Origin: Lachnospiraceae bacterium
GTDB taxonomy: Bacteria > Bacillota > Clostridia > Lachnospirales > Lachnospiraceae
Direction of reading: 5' to 3'
DNA: 38,940 bases
Assembly: GCA_021153325.1 (NCBI GenBank)
Contig: JAGKTQ010000023.1
Location: 1 to 38,940 of the forward strand
Shown: positions 16,291-22,689 of the stretch, piece by piece
Numbering within the stretch: the first letter of the stretch is position 1
How the letters are laid out: every line of letters starts with the position of its first letter
Made by a program: the position numbers and the translations under genes
The notes under the pieces: model-generated
Seen by the model: only the letters and a program-made list of their open reading frames with translations
What the model was told of the DNA's origin: nothing
The model's database searches: none

Positions 16291-16794
16291 TTAAATCAAA
16301 AAACCTTTTGATTTCAGAGTAGCCTCGATATTATCGAGGCTTTCTGTATTGACGGCTTCTACTGTATGATAGTGAGAGCCACAGGTTAAAGCATTTAGAG
16401 GTTTGGATTGGCTGCTTCCCAGGCTATCTATAAAATCCGTAATATTTTTACCGGACGCAATGTTAAGATTTGCATGAAGAGAACCATAAACATCATGGTC
16501 AATAAAAACATCAACGACTCTGCCACCAAGAGTAATAATGGTATTTAATTCCTCGAAAATCTGCTCATCCGTATGTGTTACATGAAAAACGCGGGAAACA
16601 CTTGTGGCAGGCAGCATAAGATAACCTTTCGGAGTGGAAAGGATTTCCTCATTTGCTGCCCGAAGCAGAGCGATATCCTGTACAATAACCTGACGACTTA
16701 CCTGAAATTTATTTGCAAGAACGGTTCCTGAAACAGGTGTTTTTGATCCCCTTATAAAATCCAGTAGTGCAGAACGTCTTTCTTCGCCGGTCAT
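16291..16794 (-). CDS. niaR: NiaR-type transcriptional repressor of NAD synthesis (3H domain)
   Basis: The 167-aa protein has an N-terminal HTH_11 winged helix (MTGEERRSALLDFIRGSKTPVSGTVLANKFQVSRQVIVQDIALLR) and a C-terminal 3H domain with the conserved histidines (H71 and H74 in FHVTHTDEQ, H107 in YGSLHANL, H141 and H143 in GSHYHTVEA). Family members repress NAD biosynthesis and niacin uptake genes when bound to nicotinate, and the histidines hold a metal ion. It is the last gene of nadA-nadB-nadC-niaR, 45 bp after nadC, so it should repress its own operon. Its 3' end nearly touches the convergent cysK (6 bp). Confidence 0.92.
   Translation of the reverse strand: MTGEERRSALLDFIRGSKTPVSGTVLANKFQVSRQVIVQDIALLRAANEEILSTPKGYLMLPATSVSRVFHVTHTDEQIFEELNTIITLGGRVVDVFIDHDVYGSLHANLNIASGKNITDFIDSLGSSQSKPLNALTCGSHYHTVEAVNTESLDNIEATLKSKGFLI
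16293..16345. terminator. Hairpins at the cysK/niaR convergence
   Basis: Two inverted repeats lie in the last codons of niaR: AAATCAAAA/TTTTGATTT (16293-16314) and AGCCTCGA/TCGAGGCT (16321-16341), the latter followed by TTTCT on the plus strand. The second may end cysK transcription. The T-runs are poor, so this is tentative. Confidence 0.35.
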
Positions 16795-16839
16795 AAAAAT
16801 TCCTTTCTATTAACTGAAAACACAATGAAAAGTAGTACA

Positions 16840-17691
16840 TTAAATAGCATGCAGATTTTTCAGTGAAACATCCAATATTGGAGCGGAGTGTGTCAGCGCA
16901 CCACTGGAAACATAATCAACACCGATATCTACAATGCGTTTGATATTTTCTTTTGTTACATTGCCGGAACATTCGGTTTCTGCTTTTCCAGCTACCATTT
17001 CCACGGCTTTTTTCATATCTTCTGTGCTCATATTGTCTAACATAATAATATCTGCACCAGCATCTAATGCTTCCTGAAGCATGGTAAGATTTTCAACTTC
17101 TACTTCAATCTTGCGTACAAAAGGAGCATATTCTTTTGCCATCTGGATTGCTTTTGCAACACCACCGGCTGCGCCGATATGATTGTCTTTGATTAAGACA
17201 CCATCGGAAAGGTTATAGCGATGGTTGTAGCCACCACCTACTTTTACGGCATATTTTTCAAAAATACGCATATTAGGAGTCGTCTTTCTAGTATCAAGCA
17301 GCTTGGTCTTACTTCCTTCTAACAGAGCAGCTACGCTTCTTGTATAAGTAGCAATACCACTCATACGCTGTAAATAGTTTAAAGCAGTACGTTCACCAGA
17401 AAGCAGTGCACGGATGTCTCCATTTACAACGGCAAGTAAGTCTCCGTTTTTTACGGCATCGCCATCTTTGAAATACATAATGACTTCTGAATTTTCATCT
17501 AAAAGTTCAAAAACGCGCTTAAATACGTCCAATCCGGCAATGATACCATCCTGTTTGCAGATCAGTTGTGCAGTACCTGCCTTGCTTTCACGCATAACGG
17601 CATTGGTAGTTACATCTTCACTGGAGATATCCTCTTCCAAAGCCATTAAAATAAGATTATCTACATTCAATTTTGTTGTTATTGGATTCAT
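16840..17691 (-). CDS. nadC: Nicotinate-nucleotide pyrophosphorylase (carboxylating)
   Basis: NadC (quinolinate phosphoribosyltransferase, 283 aa) converts quinolinate and PRPP to nicotinate mononucleotide, CO2 and PPi. Motifs include ALEEDISSEDVTT near the N-terminus, the SGERTALNYLQRMSGIAT block, LLDTRKTTPNMRIFEKYAVKVGGGYNHRYNLSDGVLIKDNHI, EVEVENLTMLQEAL and IMLDNMS. Length is typical. The ATG overlaps the nadB stop by 4 nt (ATGA), which implies translational coupling. Confidence 0.96.
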   Translation of the reverse strand: MNPITTKLNVDNLILMALEEDISSEDVTTNAVMRESKAGTAQLICKQDGIIAGLDVFKRVFELLDENSEVIMYFKDGDAVKNGDLLAVVNGDIRALLSGERTALNYLQRMSGIATYTRSVAALLEGSKTKLLDTRKTTPNMRIFEKYAVKVGGGYNHRYNLSDGVLIKDNHIGAAGGVAKAIQMAKEYAPFVRKIEVEVENLTMLQEALDAGADIIMLDNMSTEDMKKAVEMVAGKAETECSGNVTKENIKRIVDIGVDYVSSGALTHSAPILDVSLKNLHAI

Positions 17692-19019
17692 ATTTTTTTA
17701 TCCTTTCTATTTTCTTTGTCAATTTCGTTCCATATAAGCTGCTTGTTTTTGTCATGGAAAGCGTCCAAATCTTTGTAATCTGACAGATCGATATGGTAAT
17801 GCTCTTCCAATTCTTTTTCCGTGAAAGAAAGGGAAGAAGAAAAACGTCCGCTGTCCTTTTTAGAAGCTGCCATATCCAGTGCTGCATTTTTTGCAAAGAC
17901 AAGACTTTCCAAAAGAGAATTACTTGCCAGTCGGTTAGCGCCATGCACACCATTGCAACAAGTTTCACCGGATGCATATAAATGTTCCATGGAAGTTTTG
18001 CTCTTTAAGTCCACATAGACACCGCCCATAAAATAGTGCTGTGCCGGGACGACCGGAATCCAGTCTTTTGTAATATCAAAACCTTCTTCCAGACATTTTT
18101 TATATATATTTGGAAAGCGTTTTGTAATATCCAGATCTTTGATAGTCTGCATGGAAAGCCATACAAAATCGGTATGATCCTTTTCCATCTGTTTTAATAT
18201 TTCCTGTGTTACAACATCACGGGGAAGCAGCTCGTTTACAAAGCGTTCTCCGTTTTTGTCAAGTAAGACAGCACCTTCCCCACGTACCGATTCGGAAATT
18301 AAGAAACGGCGCTCCTTTTTGGTAGAGTAGAGCGTGGTAGGATGAATCTGTACATAATTGATATTTTGAAGCCGGATATTGTGTTTTAAAGAAAGCGCAA
18401 GTGCATCTCCTGTCAAATGTGGAAAATTTGTAGAATTATCATAGATTCCACCGATGCCGCCACAGGCAAGCAAAATATTGTCTGCAAAAACGGGTGTAAG
18501 ATTTCCATTTTCTTCCCGTACAAGAATGCCATCACAAGTATTGTCGTGACATAAGAGGTCTACCATTTCTGTGCGGCATAAAAGTGTGACATTTTTTCGT
18601 TTGTTTACTTGTGCCAAAAGCTTTTCTGTAATTTCTTTCCCGGTAATATCGTCATGATAGAGAATGCGGTTCGTAGAATGCGCCCCTTCTCTTGTATAAA
18701 GAAATTGTCCATCTTCCTGCATAAAGGACACACCAAAGGATACCAGTTCATCAATGACGGTACGAGAAGAGCGTATCATCATGTCAACGGATTCTTTGCG
18801 GTTTTCATAATGACCGGCACGCATGGTATCTTCAAAGAAGCTGTCATAGTCATCTTCGGATTTCAGTACGCAAATACCGCCCTGTGCAAGAAAAGAGTCA
18901 CTTTCCTCTATATTCCCTTTGGTGATCATTAAAATGTTCCAGTCATCGGGCAGGTGCAGAGCGGCAAAACAGCCGGCGACACCACAGCCAACAAGGATGA
19001 CATCGTATTGTTTATTCAT
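17688..19019 (-). CDS. nadB: L-aspartate oxidase
   Basis: NadB (443 aa) is an FAD enzyme that oxidises L-aspartate to iminoaspartate, feeding NadA. In an anaerobe, fumarate is the likely electron acceptor. Visible are the FAD Rossmann motif VILVGCGVAGCFAAL, the SFLAQGGICV loop, NYVQIHPTTLY, the SVRGEGAVLLDKNGERFVNE active-site block, PAQHYFMGGVYVD and GVHGANRLASNSLLESLVF. It is shorter than the roughly 530-aa classical enzyme and seems to lack most of the C-terminal helical domain, as other clostridial NadB proteins do; no frameshift is evident. It sits between nadA (42-bp gap) and nadC (4-nt overlap). Confidence 0.94.
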   Translation of the reverse strand: MNKQYDVILVGCGVAGCFAALHLPDDWNILMITKGNIEESDSFLAQGGICVLKSEDDYDSFFEDTMRAGHYENRKESVDMMIRSSRTVIDELVSFGVSFMQEDGQFLYTREGAHSTNRILYHDDITGKEITEKLLAQVNKRKNVTLLCRTEMVDLLCHDNTCDGILVREENGNLTPVFADNILLACGGIGGIYDNSTNFPHLTGDALALSLKHNIRLQNINYVQIHPTTLYSTKKERRFLISESVRGEGAVLLDKNGERFVNELLPRDVVTQEILKQMEKDHTDFVWLSMQTIKDLDITKRFPNIYKKCLEEGFDITKDWIPVVPAQHYFMGGVYVDLKSKTSMEHLYASGETCCNGVHGANRLASNSLLESLVFAKNAALDMAASKKDSGRFSSSLSFTEKELEEHYHIDLSDYKDLDAFHDKNKQLIWNEIDKENRKDKKI

Positions 19020-19061
19020 AATATTTTAAACCTCTGTTATCAATAAGAAATGCAAGACTTT

Positions 19062-19970
19062 CTATTTAGAAAGTACAAGCATTCGTTCCATAGGAGCAAG
19101 AGCTTTTTTCATAAATTCTTCATTTAAATTTACAGCAGGAGCATTCGTCTCTAATGCAGTGATGATCTTGTCCAAAGTAATCTTTTTCATGTTCGGGCAA
19201 ATCTGCATGTTGCCTGCAGTATAAAATTTCTTGTCTGGATTTTGTTTTTGTAATTCGTGCATGACTCCCATTTCGGTCACAACAATAAATTCGGAAGCTG
19301 TGCTTTGTTTTGCATAAGCAATAATGCCGGATGTACTTCCTATGTAATCAGCAAGTGCAGTAACTTCCGGTTTACATTCCGGGTGCACCAGCACTTTTGC
19401 AGTAGGACGAGCTGTTTTTGCTGCTTGAATCTGTTCCGCGGTAAGGGTGTGATGTACATGGCAGTAACCATCATTAAAAATAAAGTTCTTTTCCGGTAAT
19501 TTATCTGCAATGTAATGAGCAAGATTCTGGTCCGGAATAAAGAAAATATTTTTATTTGGAAGAGCTTGTACGATCTTTAAAGCATTAGCAGATGTTACGC
19601 ACACATCAGAGCAGGTCTTGAGTTCAGCAGTCGAATTGACATAGCATACAACAGCAACGTCTTCGTATTCACGGCGAACTTCTTCGATACGTTCTACAGT
19701 TGCCATATGAGCCATTGGACAATCAGCACTGTCATCAGGAAGCAGTACGGTTTTGTCTGGGTTTAAGATCTTTGCACTTTCGCCCATAAAGGAAACACCG
19801 CAAAGCACGATAACATCGGCATCAATTTTTGTAGCCACGTCACTTAAATAATAAGAGTCGCCAATGTAGTCTGCAATGTCCTGTACTTCGTCTGCAACAT
19901 AATAATGTGCCATAATAACGGCATTTTTTTCTTTTTTTAACTGCTCTATTTTCGCTTGTTTTTCATTCAC
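19062..19970 (-). CDS. nadA: Quinolinate synthase, GTG start
   Basis: NadA condenses iminoaspartate with dihydroxyacetone phosphate to quinolinate, using a [4Fe-4S] cluster. The three cluster cysteines are C84 (ADCPMA), C170 (GYCHVHH) and C258 (CPNM), the spacing of the roughly 300-aa NadA type. The frame is open to 20042, but the GTG at 19970 is the best start: GGAGG lies 8 nt upstream, it gives the usual short family N-terminus (NEKQAKIEQLKKEKNAVIMAHYY) and a 302-aa product. The longest reading would run through the promoter and operator at 20002-20037. It is the first gene of the nadABC-niaR operon. Confidence 0.95.
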   Translation of the reverse strand: MNEKQAKIEQLKKEKNAVIMAHYYVADEVQDIADYIGDSYYLSDVATKIDADVIVLCGVSFMGESAKILNPDKTVLLPDDSADCPMAHMATVERIEEVRREYEDVAVVCYVNSTAELKTCSDVCVTSANALKIVQALPNKNIFFIPDQNLAHYIADKLPEKNFIFNDGYCHVHHTLTAEQIQAAKTARPTAKVLVHPECKPEVTALADYIGSTSGIIAYAKQSTASEFIVVTEMGVMHELQKQNPDKKFYTAGNMQICPNMKKITLDKIITALETNAPAVNLNEEFMKKALAPMERMLVLSK

Positions 19971-20001
19971 GAGATTGTCCTCCATAATCATATTAAAAGT
20001 G

Positions 20002-20037
20002 AGTATACCACTTTTCCATACAGGTGACAAGACACCT
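20002..20037 (-). promoter_or_regulatory. Promoter and putative NiaR operator of the nad operon
   Basis: On the minus strand, TTGTCA (20025-20030), 17 bp and TATACT (20002-20007) make a promoter. The inverted repeat AGGTG-N6-CACCT (20022-20037) covers the -35 box. The repressor gene at the end of the operon makes it the probable NiaR site; I relied on position and symmetry, not on a motif search. Confidence 0.7.
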
Positions 20038-20068
20038 TTCAAAGGGAAAGTATAAAAGGAGTGAAAGC

Positions 20069-20098
20069 ATGAATATAAATAGGAAAGAACTATTTTAG
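20069..20098 (+). CDS. Possible 9-codon leader ORF upstream of the S8 protease
   Basis: ATG 20069 opens a 9-residue frame (MNINRKELF) behind a good AAAGGAGTG ribosome-binding site. Its TAG stop overlaps the AGGA that serves the protease start at 20108. It could couple translation of the protease, or be an accident of an AG-rich leader. Confidence 0.25.
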   Translation: MNINRKELF

Positions 20099-20107
20099 GA
20101 AAAATTT

Positions 20108-21841
20108 ATGGATAATTCTAAAATTGAAAATATTTTAAATCTTGCTTTAAGTTCTACACCGGAGGAAAGAGTAAAGTCGGAAAATTTGAATGTAGGATAT
20201 AACCCTTTGGAAAATACATGGGAAGTGATCGTAAAGTATAATGGAAATATCAGCCGACTGCAGAGTGAATTGATCAGGGTAGAAGAACTGCTTGCAGGGT
20301 ATGCCATCATTACCTTGCCGGAAAATCTGATTGATTCGTTGGCAGAATTAAATGAAATTGAATATATTGAAAAGCCAAAGCGGTTATTCTTTTCTGTTAC
20401 GGCCGGAAAAGAGGCTTCCTGTATCATTCCAGTGACAATTGGAAGGGAAGGGCTTACTGGAAAAGGGTGTCTGATCGGGATTATCGATTCGGGAATTGAT
20501 TATGCCAACTTGGACTTTCGTACACAGAGTGGGGAAAGTCGTATTTTGTATTTGTGGGATCAGGTACTTGGAGAAGAATATACAAAGCAACAGCTTGATG
20601 AGGCACTGTCTGCACCAACAAAGGGGCAGCAGGAGGCAATCGTACCGAGTGTGGATATTTCCGGGCATGGTACAGCGGTGGCAGGTATTGCAGCAGGCAA
20701 TGGAAATGGTTCTGGCGGACGTCTGGCAGGCGTAGCACCGGAAAGTGAATTGATCGTGGTAAAGCTTGGGATACCAAGAGCAGGAGGTTTCCCACGTACG
20801 ACCGAGCTGATGCGCGCGATTACTTATGTGATACAAAAAGCAGTAGAACTGGCAAGGCCAGTGGCAGTGAACTTAAGCTTTGGAAACACATATGGTTCGC
20901 ATGACGGTACGTCATTGTTGGAACGTTTTTTGGATAATGTTTCGGAAATCGGTAAAACGGTCGTTTGTGTAGGCAGTGGAAATGAGGCAGCATCGGCAGG
21001 GCATTTTGCAGGAGCATTTATACCGGGGGCTGTGGTAAGTCAGACAGTAGAGTTGGCAGTGGCATCCTATGAAACAACAATAAATGTGCAGCTCTGGAAA
21101 AATTATGTGGATATTTTTTTATTAGAGGTCATAGCTCCTTCCGGGGAACGGAGGGAAATACCGGTGAAAACGTCGGGACGTTATACGTTTATGGCAGACA
21201 ATACACAGCTTTTGATCTATGTGGGAGAGCCGGTTCCTTATTCGGTCAATCAGGAAATTTACATTGATTTTTTACCGCAAAGTACTTATGTGGCAGGCGG
21301 TGTGTGGAGGTTTGAACTGGTTCCACAAAATATCCGCGTAGGAACCTATACTTTTTATTTGCCGAGCAGCAGTGTGCGAAACACCCAGACAAGATTTTAT
21401 GGTCCTACGCCGGAAGCAACCCTGACGATTCCCTCTACGGCGAGACGTGTGGTCACGGTGGGAGCCTATGATGTCACATATGATTCTTATGCGGATTTTT
21501 CAGGGAGGGGATATGCGGATACGAGTCAATTGGCAAAGACCTTGCTACAGCTAGATGTAAAGCCCGATCTGACTGCACCGGGAGTAGGCATTGTGACGAC
21601 CGCAGTGGGCGGAAGTTATGAACCAGTGACCGGCACTTCTTTTGCAACGCCTTTTGTGACTGGGGCAGCAGCACTTTTAATGGAGTGGGGAATTGTGCGT
21701 GGAAATGACCCTTTTTTGTATGGGGAGAAGGTGAAAGCGTATTTAAGAAGAGGAGCTAAGTCAATACGTGGGGAAAGTGTATATCCGAACAGCCGGGTAG
21801 GGTTTGGGGCGCTTTGTGTGGCGGATAGTTTACCGAAATAA
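20108..21841 (+). CDS. S8 (subtilisin-like) serine protease of the Csp type
   Basis: The 577-aa subtilase has a complete triad: D127 (GIIDSGID), H187 (DISGHGTAVAGIAAG) and S511 (GTSFATPFVTGAAALL), with the oxyanion Asn in VGSGNEAA. The first 95 or so residues resemble a Csp prodomain (WEVIVKYNGNISRLQ...AGYAIITLPENLIDSLAELNEIEYIEKPKRLFF). There is a long insertion between the Asn and Ser blocks (about residues 300-440), the jelly-roll region of Csp proteases. No signal peptide or membrane segment is seen. Clostridial CspB-like proteases process the spore cortex hydrolase SleC at germination, so a spore role is inferred; many related gut Clostridia carry several paralogues of unknown role. It is divergent from nadA. 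Confidence 0.9.
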   Translation: MDNSKIENILNLALSSTPEERVKSENLNVGYNPLENTWEVIVKYNGNISRLQSELIRVEELLAGYAIITLPENLIDSLAELNEIEYIEKPKRLFFSVTAGKEASCIIPVTIGREGLTGKGCLIGIIDSGIDYANLDFRTQSGESRILYLWDQVLGEEYTKQQLDEALSAPTKGQQEAIVPSVDISGHGTAVAGIAAGNGNGSGGRLAGVAPESELIVVKLGIPRAGGFPRTTELMRAITYVIQKAVELARPVAVNLSFGNTYGSHDGTSLLERFLDNVSEIGKTVVCVGSGNEAASAGHFAGAFIPGAVVSQTVELAVASYETTINVQLWKNYVDIFLLEVIAPSGERREIPVKTSGRYTFMADNTQLLIYVGEPVPYSVNQEIYIDFLPQSTYVAGGVWRFELVPQNIRVGTYTFYLPSSSVRNTQTRFYGPTPEATLTIPSTARRVVTVGAYDVTYDSYADFSGRGYADTSQLAKTLLQLDVKPDLTAPGVGIVTTAVGGSYEPVTGTSFATPFVTGAAALLMEWGIVRGNDPFLYGEKVKAYLRRGAKSIRGESVYPNSRVGFGALCVADSLPK

Positions 21842-21945
21842 ATACTGTTACAACAAAACAACTTGTGATAAAATAGAGCATAGAAACAAGAGATAAAAAA
21901 GGTGGGGAAAACGTAAAAAATCATAATAAGAATGGAGGAATTTGT

Positions 21946-22689
21946 ATGCTGAAAGGGAAAGTTGCAATTGTAACAGGAGGAACAAGAGGAATTGGTTACG
22001 CGGTAGTAAAGAAATATTTGGAAAATGGGGCAAAGGTAATTCTATTTGGTTCTAGACAGGAAACGGCAGATAAAGCGGTAGCTTCCTTAAAAGAAGAAAA
22101 TGCTTCTTGGGAAGTCGAAGGAATGGCACCATCTTTAGCAGATGCGGAAGAAGTGGCAGAAGCAATAGCAAAGGTAAAAGAAAAGTACGGAAGACTGGAC
22201 ATTCTTGTTAATAATGCAGGCATTTCCCAAAGTACAAAATTGTATGATTATGATCCGAAAGAGTTTGAAAAAGCAATCAATTTGAATGTCAATGCCATAT
22301 TCTATGCAATACAGCCGGCAGCAAAGATTATGAAGGAGCAGGGTGGCGGTTGTATCATTAACACGAGTTCCATGGTAAGTATCAGCGGACAGCCTGCTGG
22401 TGTAGGATATCCGGCAAGTAAGTTTGCAGTAAACGGAATAACGATTTCTTTGGCAAGAGAGTTAGGACCGGACAATATTCGTGTAAATGCCGTTGCACCG
22501 GGCGTAACTAGAACGGATATGGTAGCAGCACTGCCACCACAGGTAGTTGAGGGATTAGTAAAGACAGTACCGCTTAGAAGAGTAGGAGAGCCGGAAGAAG
22601 TGGCAAATGCATTTTTGTTCCTTGCCAGTGACATGGCAAGTTATGTGACAGGAGAGATACTTTCTGTAGACGGCGCAGCGAGATCATGA
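21946..22689 (+). CDS. SDR family oxidoreductase (FabG/BaiA-like)
   Basis: The 247-aa classical short-chain dehydrogenase has the cofactor motif TGGTRGIG (10-17), NNAG (89-92), the catalytic Ser near 142-145, Y155 and K159 (YPASK), and the C-terminal VTGEILSVDGA. Serine and arginine after the second strand (FGSR, 35-38), rather than an acidic residue, favour NADP(H). Its blocks GVGYPASK, VAPGVTRTDM and EPEEVANAFLFLASD resemble BaiA-type hydroxysteroid dehydrogenases as well as FabG, so bile-acid, fatty-acid or sugar-alcohol substrates are all possible; no bai or fab genes are nearby. AATGGAGGA precedes the ATG. The stop overlaps the next start by 4 nt (ATGA). Confidence 0.88.
   Translation: MLKGKVAIVTGGTRGIGYAVVKKYLENGAKVILFGSRQETADKAVASLKEENASWEVEGMAPSLADAEEVAEAIAKVKEKYGRLDILVNNAGISQSTKLYDYDPKEFEKAINLNVNAIFYAIQPAAKIMKEQGGGCIINTSSMVSISGQPAGVGYPASKFAVNGITISLARELGPDNIRVNAVAPGVTRTDMVAALPPQVVEGLVKTVPLRRVGEPEEVANAFLFLASDMASYVTGEILSVDGAARS

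Noticed and set aside
21946..22689. Part of a bile-acid-inducible (bai) operon
   Set aside because: Only one SDR resembles BaiA; no baiB, baiCD, baiE, baiF, baiG or baiH-like gene is in the window.
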